Translations under genes and position numbers: made by a program
Origin: Microbacterium mangrovi
GTDB taxonomy: Bacteria > Actinomycetota > Actinomycetes > Actinomycetales > Microbacteriaceae
Reading direction: 5' to 3'
NCBI RefSeq assembly: GCF_000802305.1
Contig: NZ_JTDK01000012.1
Span: forward strand, 62,001 to 126,000
DNA: 64,000 bases
Shown here: positions 22,989 through 32,442 of the stretch, piece after piece
Position numbering within the stretch: position 1 is the first letter of the stretch
Layout of the letters: every line of letters begins with the position of its first letter
Notes under the pieces: model-generated
The model's database searches: none
Told to the model about the DNA's origin: nothing
Seen by the model: only the letters and a program-made list of their open reading frames with translations

Positions 22989-24710
22989 TTACTTGGCCTC
23001 TCCGTGAGCCGTGACCGCCCACTCGGCAGCCTCCGGGTGATTCAGATCGAACGCCGGGCGCTCACTGCGGATGCGCGGGATCGAGGTGAAGTTGTGACGC
23101 GGCGGCGGGCAGGACGTCGCCCACTCGAGCGAAGCACCGTAACCCCACGGGTCGTTCACGGTGACCTTCGGCGCGCGGCGCGCGGTGATCCAGACGTTCA
23201 GCAGGAACGGGATCATCGAGGCGCCGAGGATCATCGCACCGATCGTCGAGACCTGGTTCATCCAGGTGAAGCCGTCGGACGGCGCGTAGTCCGCGTAGCG
23301 ACGCGGCATTCCGTCGACGCCCAGCCAGTGCTGGATGAGGAAGGTCATGTGGAAGCCGATGAACAGCATCCAGAAGTGCACCATACCGAGACGCTCGTTC
23401 AGCATCCGTCCGGTCCACTTCGGCCACCAGAAGTAGAAGCCGGAGAACATCGCGAACACGACGGTTCCGAACACCACGTAGTGGAAGTGGGCGACGACGA
23501 AGTACGAGTCCGACAGCGCGAAGTCCAGCGGCGGCGACGCCAGGATGACACCGGTCAGACCGCCGAAGACGAACGAAACCAGGAAGCCGAGCGCGAACAC
23601 CATGGGCGTCTCGAACGTCACCGAGCCTCGCCAGAGCGTCCCGATCCAGTTGAAGATCTTCACGCCGGTCGGCACCGCGATGAGCATCGTCATGAGCGCG
23701 AAGAACGGCAGCAGCACGGCACCGGTCACGTACATGTGGTGGGCCCACACCGCGACCGACAGTGCGGCGATCGAGATGGTCGCGTACACGAGGGTCTTGT
23801 AACCGAAGATCGGCTTGCGGCTGAACACCGGGAACACCTCGGAGACGATGCCGAAGAACGGCAGCGCGATGATGTACACCTCGGGGTGGCCGAAGAACCA
23901 GAACAGGTGCTCCCACAGCAGCACGCCGCCGTTGGCCGGGTCGTAGATGTGCGCACCGAGCACGCGGTCGGCTGCGGCGGCCAGGATCGCGGCGGCGAGC
24001 ACCGGGAACGCCATCAGGATCAGGATGCTGGTGATCAGCGTGTTCCACGAGAAGATCGGCATGCGCCACATGGTCATACCGGGGGCGCGCATCGTGATGA
24101 TCGTGGTGATGAAGTTGACGGCGCCGAGGATGGTGCCGAAACCGCTCATGCCGAGGCCGAGCATCCAGAGATTGCCGCCCGCTCCGGGCGAGAAGCTCGC
24201 ATCGGCCAGAGGCTGATAGGCGAACCATCCGAACGCGGCCGCACCCTGCGGGGTGAGGAAGCCGGCGACGGCGATGGTCGAGCCGAACAGGAACAGCCAG
24301 AAGGCGAAAGCGTTCAGACGCGGGAACGCGACGTCGGGAGCACCGATCTGCAGCGGCAGCACCGCGTTCGCGAAACCGGCGAACAGCGGCGTTGCGAACA
24401 TGAGCAGCATGATCGTGCCGTGCATCGTGAACAGCTGGTTGTACTGCTCTTTGGTCGGGATGATCTGCATACCCGGCTCGAACAGCTCGGCGCGGATGAT
24501 GAGGGCCATCACACCGCCCAGCATGAAGAACATCACCGAGGCGATGAGGTACATGTACCCGATCGTCTTGTGGTCGGTGGAGGTGATCCACTTGACGATG
24601 ATGTTGCCCTTCTCACCCGTGCGGGAGGCGCTCAGCAGCGCAGCCTGGCGGGGAGGCAGGGTGGTGGGGCGGCCCGAAGACTCGCCCTGCAGCGGAAGCG
24701 TAGTCGCCAT
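22989..24710 (-). CDS. ctaD: Cytochrome c oxidase subunit I
   Basis: CtaD is the catalytic subunit of the aa3 oxidase, holding heme a, heme a3 and CuB and pumping protons. The 573-residue protein has twelve hydrophobic helices. It has HGTIMLLMF for a heme ligand, [14 protein letters not shown] with the His-Tyr crosslink pair and the proton-channel Glu, FGYKTLVYA with the K-channel Lys, the CuB histidine pair in WAHHMYVTG and the heme ligands in HFHYVVFG. It is separated by one base from ctaC and abuts ctaF. Confidence 0.97.
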   Translation of the reverse strand: MATTLPLQGESSGRPTTLPPRQAALLSASRTGEKGNIIVKWITSTDHKTIGYMYLIASVMFFMLGGVMALIIRAELFEPGMQIIPTKEQYNQLFTMHGTIMLLMFATPLFAGFANAVLPLQIGAPDVAFPRLNAFAFWLFLFGSTIAVAGFLTPQGAAAFGWFAYQPLADASFSPGAGGNLWMLGLGMSGFGTILGAVNFITTIITMRAPGMTMWRMPIFSWNTLITSILILMAFPVLAAAILAAAADRVLGAHIYDPANGGVLLWEHLFWFFGHPEVYIIALPFFGIVSEVFPVFSRKPIFGYKTLVYATISIAALSVAVWAHHMYVTGAVLLPFFALMTMLIAVPTGVKIFNWIGTLWRGSVTFETPMVFALGFLVSFVFGGLTGVILASPPLDFALSDSYFVVAHFHYVVFGTVVFAMFSGFYFWWPKWTGRMLNERLGMVHFWMLFIGFHMTFLIQHWLGVDGMPRRYADYAPSDGFTWMNQVSTIGAMILGASMIPFLLNVWITARRAPKVTVNDPWGYGASLEWATSCPPPRHNFTSIPRIRSERPAFDLNHPEAAEWAVTAHGEAK

Positions 24711-24711
24711 G

Positions 24712-25617
24712 TCAGTTGCTGCCCTCCTGGGTGGGACCGGTGGGGCTTCCGCCGGTACCCGGGTCGTTGTTGAGGCGGTCGTACGCCTTGGTGATCGGGC
24801 CCGTGTTGCCCTCGGCCTTCAGCTGGGCGAGGTGGGCCTGGTAGTCGGCCTGGCTGACGACCTTCACCCGGAACAGCATCGCCGAGTGGTACTCGCCGCA
24901 CAGCTCCGCGCACTTGCCCTGGTAGGTGCCCTCGCGGGTCGGCGTGAACGACCACGAGTTGTCGCGGCCGATGTAGAGGTCCTTCTTGTACAGGAAGTCG
25001 ATGATCCAGAAGGAGTGGATGACATCGCGCGACTGAAGGTTGATGCGCACCGACTCGTTGACCGGCAGGTACAGGGTCGGCAGCTTGTTCTGGTCGACGT
25101 TGCCGCCGGCGTCGGGCTCGGCCTGGACGCCCATGGACCACACCGCGTCCGACTGGTCGGCCGCGGTGCCGTTGTACTGGAAGTCCCACGCCCACTGCTT
25201 GCCGATCGCGGTGATCGACACGTCGGGGTGCTCGTTCTGGGTCTCCAGGATCGTCTGGTCACGCGCGGTGAACGCGAAGAATCCGACGACGAGGATCAGC
25301 GGCACGACCGTGTAGAAGATCTCGAGCGGCATGTTGTACCGGAGCTGGACCGGGAGACCGGTCTGGCCCTTGCGGCGGCGGTAGACGATCATCGCCCACA
25401 GCATGAGGCCCCACGTGACGAGGCCGACGACGAGGAGAACGATCCAGGAGTTCACCCACAGCGAGGAGACCATCTCGGTGTGGTTCGTCGCGGGCTGGCT
25501 GTCTTCGAAGCCGGGCAGGAACCCGTGCAGCTGAGTGGGCGAGCAGCCTGCGAGAGCGACGGCCGCTGCAAGCCCGACAGGGAGAACAGCCCAACGAAGG
25601 CGACGTTTCGAGTGCAC
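24712..25617 (-). CDS. ctaC: Cytochrome c oxidase subunit II (lipoprotein)
   Basis: CtaC accepts electrons at its CuA centre and passes them to subunit I. The 301-residue protein has a lipoprotein signal peptide ending in LAGC, two membrane helices (about residues 45-75 and 95-115) and an external cupredoxin domain with CuA ligands in [13 protein letters not shown] chose GTG 25617 (MHSKRRLRW) because GGAAAGG precedes it; an upstream in-frame codon at 25674 would add 19 unlikely residues. Confidence 0.95.
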   Translation of the reverse strand: MHSKRRLRWAVLPVGLAAAVALAGCSPTQLHGFLPGFEDSQPATNHTEMVSSLWVNSWIVLLVVGLVTWGLMLWAMIVYRRRKGQTGLPVQLRYNMPLEIFYTVVPLILVVGFFAFTARDQTILETQNEHPDVSITAIGKQWAWDFQYNGTAADQSDAVWSMGVQAEPDAGGNVDQNKLPTLYLPVNESVRINLQSRDVIHSFWIIDFLYKKDLYIGRDNSWSFTPTREGTYQGKCAELCGEYHSAMLFRVKVVSQADYQAHLAQLKAEGNTGPITKAYDRLNNDPGTGGSPTGPTQEGSN

Positions 25618-25750
25618 GGTGCACCTTTCCGGGTCAGGAAGTCCGACAGAGGACAGTCTAGGGCAACCTCTCACCGGATTCCGGCCAGCCGCCCAGGCTC
25701 CCCATGACGTTTCGATGACGATCCGCCTGGTCCTGACCGCATTCGCGAGG

Positions 25751-25789
25751 GCGGCGCGTCCCCGGATCTTTTTCCGGGAAACGCGCCGC
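25751..25789 (-). terminator. Terminator after erpA
   Basis: A stem GCGGCGCGT / ACGCGCCGC with an inner CCCGGA/TCCGGG stem and a T-rich loop, 17 bp after the erpA stop on the minus strand. Confidence 0.75.
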
Positions 25790-25806
25790 GCGAGAGGTCT
25801 GGAGGG

Positions 25807-26166
25807 TCAGTGGAAGCTGTCGCCGCAGGCGCAGCTTCCGGAGGCGTTCGGGTTGTCGATCGTGAAACCCTGCTCCGAGATGGTGTCCTTGAAATCGATG
25901 GATGCACCATCGAGATACGGCACGCTCATGTCGTCGACGATGACCTCGACGCCGTCGAAGTCGACCGTCATGTCGCCGTCGAGATAGCGCTCGTCGAAGT
26001 ACAGCTGGTAGATGAGGCCCGAGCATCCGCCCGGCTGGACGGCGACGCGCAGTCGCAGGTCGTCGCGGCCCTCCTGCTCGAGAAGGCTCTTCACCTTCGC
26101 GGCGGCGGCGTCGGTCAGAAGGACGCCGTGGGCGGCGGTCTGCGTCGTCAGTGCGGTGTCGGTCAT
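25807..26166 (-). CDS. erpA: Iron-sulfur cluster insertion protein
   Basis: This A-type carrier delivers Fe-S clusters to target proteins. The 119-residue protein has the three family cysteines in QPGGCSGLIYQL and SGSCACGDSFH. The ATG is preceded by GAGGGAG. It lies between the dipeptidase gene and ctaC on the minus strand; the location next to oxidase genes is common in actinobacteria. Confidence 0.92.
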   Translation of the reverse strand: MTDTALTTQTAAHGVLLTDAAAAKVKSLLEQEGRDDLRLRVAVQPGGCSGLIYQLYFDERYLDGDMTVDFDGVEVIVDDMSVPYLDGASIDFKDTISEQGFTIDNPNASGSCACGDSFH

Positions 26167-26199
26167 GATGCTCCCTCGGTGATGAAGTCGCTCACGAGT

Positions 26200-27597
26200 C
26201 TACGCCCCGGTCCGTGCGTCCAGGCGCTCCAGCAGCAGCGCCTCGGCCACGAGCCCGTGGCGGAACGTCTCGAGGTGGAGGGACTCGTTCGGGCTGTGCG
26301 CCCGGGAGTGCGGGTCCTCCACCCCCGTGATGAGGATCTGCGCCGCGGGGAACTCGCGCACGAGGTCGGCGACGAACGGGATCGAACCGCCCACCCCCAG
26401 GTCCACCGGTGCGACGCCGTAGGCCTCGTCCATCGCCGCGCGGGCATCCTCCACCGCCCAGCCGCTCGTGTCGACGAGGAACCCGTCCCCGAAGTCGACG
26501 TCCGAGAACTCCAGCTCGGCCCCGAACGGCGCGTGCTCGCGCAGGTGGGCCTCCAGCGCCGCGTAGGCGTCCGCGGCCGCCTGACCGGGCGCCACGCGGG
26601 CGCTGATGACGACGGTCACCTCGGGGCTGAGCGTGTTGGAGGCGTTGCGCACGCTCGGCGCATCGATGCCGGTGACGGTGATCGACGGCTTGTTCCAGAT
26701 GCGGCTGAGGATGCTGCCGCGTCCGATCGGGCTGACACCCGCGGGCAGGCCCGCCTCGTCGCGAAGGGTCTCCTCGGTGTACGCCGGGGTCTCGGCATCC
26801 CGCTCGGCGAGGCCGGCGACCGCGACCGCGCCGTCGTCGTCCCACAGGGTGGAGAGCAGCTTCACGGCCGCCATCATCGCGTCCGGCACCGCCCCGCCGA
26901 ACATCCCGGAGTGCGAGGCGTGATCGAGCGTCCGGATGCGAAGCGTGAACCGGGCGTTGCCGCGCAGCGACACCGTGACGGCCGGCGTGCGGGCATCCCA
27001 GTTGCCGGAGTCGGCCACGACGATGACGTCCGCGCGCAGGGCGTCGGCGTTGTCGGAGAGGAACTGGGCGAACGAGCGCGAACCGGCCTCCTCCTCCCCC
27101 TCGATGAACAGGCTGATGCCCAGGTCGAAATCGTGGCCGACGACCTCGGTGAGCGCGCGGATCGCGCCCACGTGCGACACCACTCCGGCTTTGTCGTCGG
27201 CGGACCCGCGGCCGTAGAGGCGGCCGTCGCGCACCGTGGGCTCGAACGGCGGCGTGTCCCACAGCGACTCGTCACCGACCGGCTGCACGTCGTGGTGGGC
27301 GTACAGGAGGATCGTCGGCCGGCCGTTGCGTGCCGGGCGCGTCGCCAGCACGGCGGGCATCCCGCGCTCGTCGGTGCCCGGGATCGCCGCGTCGCGGATC
27401 ACGACCGACTCGAACACACCGGTGCCCTCCGCGAGGGCGGCGACCGCCTCGGCGCTGCGGCGCACTTCGGCCGGGTCGAAGCCGGGGAACGCGATGGACG
27501 GGATCCGCACCAGCTTCCCCAGATCGGCGAGGGCGGCGGGGATGCCGGCCTCGGCGGCGGCACGGACAGCTTCAGCACGGGACTGTTCCAGACTCAT
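26200..27597 (-). CDS. M20 family dipeptidase
   Basis: The 465-residue protein is a dinuclear zinc peptidase of the M20/PepV-CNDP group. It has HHDVQPVGDESLW (first zinc His and catalytic Asp), GRGSADDKAG (bridging Asp), EGEEEAGS (catalytic Glu and zinc Glu), VADSGNWD, the dimerisation domain HSGMFGG, and the last zinc His in DPHSRAHSPNESL. It probably trims dipeptides in the cytosol. The ATG follows a TAAGAT box by 7 nt (leaderless) and is divergent from the DUF3043 gene. Confidence 0.9.
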   Translation of the reverse strand: MSLEQSRAEAVRAAAEAGIPAALADLGKLVRIPSIAFPGFDPAEVRRSAEAVAALAEGTGVFESVVIRDAAIPGTDERGMPAVLATRPARNGRPTILLYAHHDVQPVGDESLWDTPPFEPTVRDGRLYGRGSADDKAGVVSHVGAIRALTEVVGHDFDLGISLFIEGEEEAGSRSFAQFLSDNADALRADVIVVADSGNWDARTPAVTVSLRGNARFTLRIRTLDHASHSGMFGGAVPDAMMAAVKLLSTLWDDDGAVAVAGLAERDAETPAYTEETLRDEAGLPAGVSPIGRGSILSRIWNKPSITVTGIDAPSVRNASNTLSPEVTVVISARVAPGQAAADAYAALEAHLREHAPFGAELEFSDVDFGDGFLVDTSGWAVEDARAAMDEAYGVAPVDLGVGGSIPFVADLVREFPAAQILITGVEDPHSRAHSPNESLHLETFRHGLVAEALLLERLDARTGA

Positions 27598-27602
27598 GCG
27601 GG

Positions 27603-27610
27603 TAATCTTA
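27603..27610. promoter_or_regulatory. Overlapping divergent -10 boxes
   Basis: TAATCT (27603-27608) faces right for the DUF3043 gene, and TAAGAT (27605-27610 on the minus strand) faces left for the dipeptidase gene, 7 nt from its ATG. The same few bases can serve both directions. Confidence 0.45.
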
Positions 27611-27645
27611 GGACTCACCCCAAACCGACTCTTCCGAGGATCATC

Positions 27646-28230
27646 GTGGCCAAGACTCCCGCCCCCGCGTCCAATGACGCTTCGTCGCCGGGGACGAACT
27701 CGAACGACGGCAGTGCTGCCGGCAAGGGCCGCCCGACGCCCTCCCGCGCCGAGCAGGAAGCAGCGCGCAAGCGGCCGCTCGTCGCCAACACCAAAGAGGC
27801 CAAGGCCCAGCGCAAGGCGGAGGTCGCCTCCGAGCGCGAGCGCGCGCGGATCGGCATGGCCGCCGGCGAGGAGAAGTACCTCCCCGCCAAGGACCGCGGC
27901 CCGCAGCGCAAGTTCGCCCGCGACTACGCCGATGCCGGGTGGCATCTCGGCGAACTCGTGATGCCGCTCATGATCCTGGTCATCGTGATCATGATCCTGA
28001 ACATCACGACGCTGCAGATCTACGCCTTCACCGTGCTCTGGGCGTACGTCGCTTTCGTGATCATCGACATGGTGGTCACCGGCAACCGGCTCAAGCGCGC
28101 GGCGCGCCGCAAGTTCGGGGCCGCCCGCCTCGAGCGCGGGCTCGGCTGGTACGGCGCCATGCGCACCATGCAGATGCGCTGGATGCGGCTGCCCAAGCCG
28201 CAGGTGCGTCGCGGACAGTACCCGTCCTGA
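27646..28230 (+). CDS. DUF3043 membrane protein
   Basis: The 194-residue protein has a charged, Lys/Arg/Glu-rich N-terminal half with RPTPSRAEQEAARKRPL, a paired membrane segment at about residues 105-145 (LVMPLMILVIVIMILNITTLQIYAFTVLW broken at Asn-Ile-Thr), and a basic C-terminus. These are hallmarks of the actinobacterial DUF3043 family, whose function is unknown. The GTG at 27646 has GAGGA upstream. Confidence 0.85.
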   Translation: MAKTPAPASNDASSPGTNSNDGSAAGKGRPTPSRAEQEAARKRPLVANTKEAKAQRKAEVASERERARIGMAAGEEKYLPAKDRGPQRKFARDYADAGWHLGELVMPLMILVIVIMILNITTLQIYAFTVLWAYVAFVIIDMVVTGNRLKRAARRKFGAARLERGLGWYGAMRTMQMRWMRLPKPQVRRGQYPS

Positions 28231-28246
28231 CCCGCATCGACCGCCG

Positions 28247-28277
28247 AAGGCCGCACCGTTTCGAACGGTGCGGCCTT
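28247..28277 (+). terminator. Bidirectional terminator
   Basis: A perfect 14-bp stem AAGGCCGCACCGTT / AACGGTGCGGCCTT with a 3-nt loop, followed by CTT on the plus strand. It lies between the convergent DUF3043 and pyrD genes. Confidence 0.85.
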
Positions 28278-28312
28278 CTTCGTGCGGTGCGGTGCGGTGC
28301 GGGTCGAGCCGG

Positions 28313-29341
28313 TCAGCGGCGGACGAGCCCGCGGTTGATCTGGCGAGCCCACAGCGGACCGCGGTACAGGAACGCCGTGTACCCCTGGACGAGGTCGGCG
28401 CCCGCATCCAGCCTCTCCTGCACGTCGGCGGCGGTCTCGACCCCGCCGACCGAGATCACGACGAACTCGGACGGCACCGCGCGGCGAACGATCCGGAGCA
28501 CCTCGAGGGCGCGCGCCTTGAGCGGCGCACCGGACAGTCCGCCCGCACCGGCCGCCTCGACGGTCGCGGGATCGGTCGCCAGGCCGTCGCGGGCGATCGT
28601 CGTGTTGGTCGCGATGAGGCCCGAGAGCCCGAGTTCGACCGCGAGCTGCGCGATCGCGGTCACCTCGTCGTCGGGGAGGTCGGGCGCGATCTTGACGAGC
28701 AGAGGCGTGGCCCCGGAGGCATCCCGCACGGCTTCCAGCAGCGGACGCAGCGTCTCGACGGCCTGCAGACCGCGCAGACCGGGCGTGTTCGGCGAGGACA
28801 CGTTGACGACGAGGTAGTCGGCCAGCGGCGCGAGCAGCGACGCGCTGCGCACGTAGTCCGCGGTGGCGTCGGCCACGTCCACGACGCGGCTCTTGCCGAT
28901 GTTCACGCCGATCCGCATGCGGGTACCGCGGCGGCGCAGCCTCCGCAGGCGCGCCGCGGCGGCCTCGGCGCCGTGGTTGTTGAACCCCATGCGGTTGACG
29001 ACCGCGCGGTCGGGGATCAGCCGGAACAGCCGCGGGCGCGGGTTGCCCGGCTGCGGGAGGGCCGTCACCGTGCCGATCTCGACGTGCCCGAATCCGAGCG
29101 CGGCCAGGCCGCGCACGCCGACCACGTCCTTGTCGAATCCGGCCGCGACGCCGAACGGCGAGTCGAAGTCGATCCCGAGCGCGCGGGTGCGGGTGTGCAG
29201 CGCCGGATCGGGACGCGTCAGCGCCCGCGCCGCCCACGAGAACGGCGGGACGCCGAGCAGGCGGATGACGGCCATCGCGGCGTGGTGGGCGGACTCGGGG
29301 TCCATGCGGGAGAGAACGGTGCGGAAGAGCAGCGGATACAT
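28313..29341 (-). CDS. pyrD: Dihydroorotate dehydrogenase (quinone), class 2
   Basis: PyrD oxidises dihydroorotate to orotate in pyrimidine synthesis and passes electrons to the quinone pool at the membrane. The 342-residue protein has the membrane-associating N-terminal helices (residues 1-40), the FMN-binding barrel with FGVAAGFDKD, GTVTALPQPGNPRPR, NRMGFNN and the catalytic Ser in NVSSPNTPGLR. Class 2 is shown by the N-terminal extension. It starts 11 bp after nrdR. Confidence 0.95.
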   Translation of the reverse strand: MYPLLFRTVLSRMDPESAHHAAMAVIRLLGVPPFSWAARALTRPDPALHTRTRALGIDFDSPFGVAAGFDKDVVGVRGLAALGFGHVEIGTVTALPQPGNPRPRLFRLIPDRAVVNRMGFNNHGAEAAAARLRRLRRRGTRMRIGVNIGKSRVVDVADATADYVRSASLLAPLADYLVVNVSSPNTPGLRGLQAVETLRPLLEAVRDASGATPLLVKIAPDLPDDEVTAIAQLAVELGLSGLIATNTTIARDGLATDPATVEAAGAGGLSGAPLKARALEVLRIVRRAVPSEFVVISVGGVETAADVQERLDAGADLVQGYTAFLYRGPLWARQINRGLVRR

Positions 29342-29352
29342 CGTCCGCAAGG

Positions 29353-29853
29353 CTATCGTGGCTGGCTGTCCGTCTCCCCCGACGCCGGCACACGCGCCCC
29401 GGTGCGCCCGTGGTCGGCGCGCAGCTGGGCGATGGAGGCCTCGAAGTCCTCGAGGGACTCGAACGCCTGGTAGACGCTCGCGAAACGCAGGTAGGCGACC
29501 TCGTCGAGCTCGCGCAGGGGTCCGAGGATCGCCAGCCCGATCTCGTTCGCATCGATCTGCGACGCGCCGGTCTGGCGCACGGTCTCCTCCACGGTCTGCG
29601 CGAGGACGGCCAGGTCGGAGTCGGTCACCGGCCTGCCCTGACACGCCTTGCGGACGCCGACCACGACCTTGTCCCGGCTGAACGGCTCCATCACACCGCT
29701 GCGCTTAACCACGTACAGGCTCGCCGTCTCGATGGTCGTGAACCGGCCGCCGCACTGCGGGCACTGGCGGCGCCGGCGGATGCTGAGACCGTCATCGGTC
29801 GTGCGGGAGTCGATGACGCGCGAATCGGGGTGACGGCAGAACGGACAGTGCAT
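29353..29853 (-). CDS. nrdR: Transcriptional repressor of ribonucleotide reductase genes
   Basis: NrdR senses ATP/dATP and represses nrd genes. The 166-residue protein has the zinc ribbon [15 protein letters not shown]...CPQCGGRF and an ATP-cone domain ([25 protein letters not shown]). The C-terminal tail after residue 150 is longer than usual. A TAGTCT box 8 nt upstream overlaps the hisD stop, so an internal start of transcription is possible but the hisD-nrdR-pyrD spacing (11 bp each) suits an operon. Confidence 0.95.
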   Translation of the reverse strand: MHCPFCRHPDSRVIDSRTTDDGLSIRRRRQCPQCGGRFTTIETASLYVVKRSGVMEPFSRDKVVVGVRKACQGRPVTDSDLAVLAQTVEETVRQTGASQIDANEIGLAILGPLRELDEVAYLRFASVYQAFESLEDFEASIAQLRADHGRTGARVPASGETDSQPR

Positions 29854-29864
29854 GAGGCGACAGA

Positions 29865-31166
29865 CTACCCGTCGAACCGGGCCGTGACGGCCTCGCCGTG
29901 CGCGGGCAGCGCCTCGGCCTCGGCCAGGGCCACGATGGCGTCGCGCACCTCGGACAGGGCCGCGCGGTCGTACTCGATGACCTGCTGCGGGCGCAGGAAC
30001 GTCGCCGCGGACAGCCCCGACGCGTATCGCGCCTGCCCGCCGGTGGGCAGCACGTGGTTGCTTCCGGCGAGGTAGTCGCCGAGGCTCACCGGGGAGTGCG
30101 CGCCGACGAAGACCGCACCCGCGTTCCCGAACTCCTCCGGTCGGGGATCGTCCAGGTGCAGCTCGAGGTGCTCGGGAGCATAGGCGTTGCTGAAGGCCGT
30201 GGCCGTCGCCCGGTCGTCGACGAGCACGATCGCCGACTGCGGCCCGGCGAGGGCCGCCCGGACGCGCGTGCTGTGCCGCGTGGCATCCGCCATCACCGCG
30301 ACCTGCGCGGCGACGGCGTCGGCGAGGGAGGGCGCATCGGTCACGAGCACGGCGGATGCCTGTTCGTCGTGCTCTGCCTGGCTGATGAGGTCCGCGGCGA
30401 TGAGGCGCGGGTCGGCTCCGGCATCCGCCACGATCAGGATCTCGGTCGCGCCGGCCTCGGCATCCGTGCCGACGCGCCCCGCGACCGCGCGCTTCGCGGC
30501 CGCGACGAAGTTGTTGCCGGGACCGGTCACCACGTCCACGGGGTCGAGGCCGAGCGAGGCGACCCCGTACGCGAACGCGCCGATCGCCCCGGCACCGCCC
30601 ATCGCGTAGACCTCGTCGACGCCGAGGAGCCGGGCCGCGGCGAGGATCACCGGGTGCACGCGTCCGTCGAACTCGCGCTGCGGCGGCGAGGCGAGCGCGA
30701 CCTGCTCGACGCCGGCGACCTGCGCCGGGACGACGTTCATCACCACGCTCGACGGATACACCGCCTTGCCGCCGGGGACGTAGACGCCGACGCGACGGAC
30801 CGGCTGCCAGCGCTGGGACACCACGGCGCCGGGTGCAAGGACGGTCGTGGTCGGTGCCGGGACCTGAGCGGCCGACGCTTCGCGCACCCGCACGATGGCC
30901 CGCTCGAGCGCGTCGCGCACCACGGGGTCCAGGTTCTCGAGGGCCTCGTCGAGGTGCGACGCGGGGACGCGCACGTCATGACCGGAGACGCCGTCGAACT
31001 GCTCGGCCTGGGCGCGCAGGGCCTCCTCACCGCGCACGGACACGTCGTCCACGATGCGGGCGGCCGCGGCGAGCGCCTCGGCGCGGGCGGCCTCGGCCCG
31101 CGGAACGGCGTCCAGCAGCTCGGCGAGCGACAGCGAGCGGCCGCGGAGATCGATGGTGCGCATCAT
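29865..31166 (-). CDS. hisD: Histidinol dehydrogenase
   Basis: HisD carries out the last two oxidations of histidine synthesis, from histidinol to histidine, using NAD and zinc. The 433-residue protein has [21 protein letters not shown]-type motif [24 protein letters not shown] and the zinc/catalytic region [21 protein letters not shown]. Its ATG overlaps the stop of the upstream membrane-protein gene by 4 bp. No other his genes are nearby. Confidence 0.96.
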   Translation of the reverse strand: MMRTIDLRGRSLSLAELLDAVPRAEAARAEALAAAARIVDDVSVRGEEALRAQAEQFDGVSGHDVRVPASHLDEALENLDPVVRDALERAIVRVREASAAQVPAPTTTVLAPGAVVSQRWQPVRRVGVYVPGGKAVYPSSVVMNVVPAQVAGVEQVALASPPQREFDGRVHPVILAAARLLGVDEVYAMGGAGAIGAFAYGVASLGLDPVDVVTGPGNNFVAAAKRAVAGRVGTDAEAGATEILIVADAGADPRLIAADLISQAEHDEQASAVLVTDAPSLADAVAAQVAVMADATRHSTRVRAALAGPQSAIVLVDDRATATAFSNAYAPEHLELHLDDPRPEEFGNAGAVFVGAHSPVSLGDYLAGSNHVLPTGGQARYASGLSAATFLRPQQVIEYDRAALSEVRDAIVALAEAEALPAHGEAVTARFDG

Positions 31167-32329
31167 CCGCGCGTCACCCCCGACGTGTCACGCAGGTAGC
31201 CGACGCGGCCGTCCTCGTGGCGCACGACGAACCCGTCGGCGCGCTCCTCGATGACCAGCGCCCAGGCGGTCGGCCCCACGGAGAACAGCGGAGTCCCGGT
31301 CGCGTCGACGACGTCGCGTTGTTCGGGGACGAGGGCCCAGAACGCCTGCGTCGCCGTCGGCACGGCGCGGGTCTCGGCATCCGCCGAGGCCGCAGCCATC
31401 ACCGTGGTGTCGGCCGCAACCGGCTCGGCCGGCTCGGGTTCGCGGGTCCGCTCGGGCTCGACGGCAGGTGCCGGAGCCGGAGCCGCCACCGCGACGGGAG
31501 CCGCAGCCGGAGTCTGCGGGGTCACGGCCGTGGGGGCGACCGGTGCCGGGCGCACCGGCCGCGGGCGCTGGGCGACGGGACGCACCGGGCGTGCGAGACG
31601 GTGGGCCGGAGCCTCCGGGCGGCCCTGGAAGTCCTGGGCGAAGACCGGGATGAGAGGTGCGAACACCGTCAGCACGACTCCCGCGACCATCAGCACCGAC
31701 TCCACCCAGACGACCCAGGAATAGCCGGATGCGGCCGCGTAGCGGGCGGTAAGCATGACGCTCTCCCACGCGAGGGTGATCCAGACGACGGCCGCGACCG
31801 AGAACGCGACCGAGGCGAACTGGTCGATGCCGAGCGAACCGACGCGCCGGATGCCGGTGGGCGACAGACGGCGCAGCACGAGCAGGAACACGGCGACCGT
31901 CGGGACGGCGATCGTCAGGATCCAGTTGATGCCCTCGGTCCATACCGAGGTGAAGCTCGCCTGCGCCGGCAGGATCGAGAAGAACGACACCACGAATGCG
32001 ACCAGCCAGACGCCGCCGATGACGACCTCGCGGATCGAGAACGGACCGACGCCGTACTGGACGCCGGGGGCAGCTGCTCCGCCGGCGGCGGCGTCGTCAT
32101 CGGCCGCGGCCGCCTCGGTCGCGCCGACGGCGGAGCCGTCGCCGCCGGCCCGCGCGTGCGACTCCGGCTCGGGCTCGACGGCCGGCGTGTGGTCGTCGTG
32201 GTCGTCCGCGCCGACGAGTGCGGCGAGCACGTCTTCGTGTTCGTGCTGGGCCCGCTCCCGCGCCGCGGACCTCTGCGCGGCGTCGTCCTCGGCGGCGGTC
32301 GGCTGGTTCTCGTTCTGCGGCTCAGGCAC
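31163..32329 (-). CDS. Four-TM membrane protein with Pro/Ala-rich linker
   Basis: The 388-residue protein has an acidic N-terminus (about 80 residues), four hydrophobic helices (about residues 95-240), a long Pro/Ala/Val-rich linker and a small C-terminal beta-like domain (ALVIEERADGFVVRHEDGRVGYLRD). No family is recognised. I chose GTG 32329 because GAAGGAGA precedes it; an ATG at 32377 would add 16 residues without support. Its overlap with hisD suggests co-transcription, not a shared pathway. Confidence 0.7.
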   Translation of the reverse strand: MPEPQNENQPTAAEDDAAQRSAARERAQHEHEDVLAALVGADDHDDHTPAVEPEPESHARAGGDGSAVGATEAAAADDDAAAGGAAAPGVQYGVGPFSIREVVIGGVWLVAFVVSFFSILPAQASFTSVWTEGINWILTIAVPTVAVFLLVLRRLSPTGIRRVGSLGIDQFASVAFSVAAVVWITLAWESVMLTARYAAASGYSWVVWVESVLMVAGVVLTVFAPLIPVFAQDFQGRPEAPAHRLARPVRPVAQRPRPVRPAPVAPTAVTPQTPAAAPVAVAAPAPAPAVEPERTREPEPAEPVAADTTVMAAASADAETRAVPTATQAFWALVPEQRDVVDATGTPLFSVGPTAWALVIEERADGFVVRHEDGRVGYLRDTSGVTRG

Positions 32330-32442
32330 AGTGTCTCCTTCGGTCGCTCCGCTCACGGATCGTGGCGCGAACAGCACCAGATCCTACCGGCGGGCACGTT
32401 CTCAATCCCCTGGACGGGTTCTGCATCTCCTGGGCGGACGGG

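Noticed and set aside
16633-25617. Unusual convergent layout of respiratory genes
   Set aside because: M. tuberculosis also has ctaE-qcrCAB facing ctaF and ctaC, so the layout is inherited; only the placement of ctaD between ctaC and ctaF differs.
29854-29867. TAGTCT as a firm leaderless promoter of nrdR
   Set aside because: The TAG is the hisD stop codon, so the match may be chance; the short spacing supports an operon instead. The same applies to TAGCCT before pyrD.
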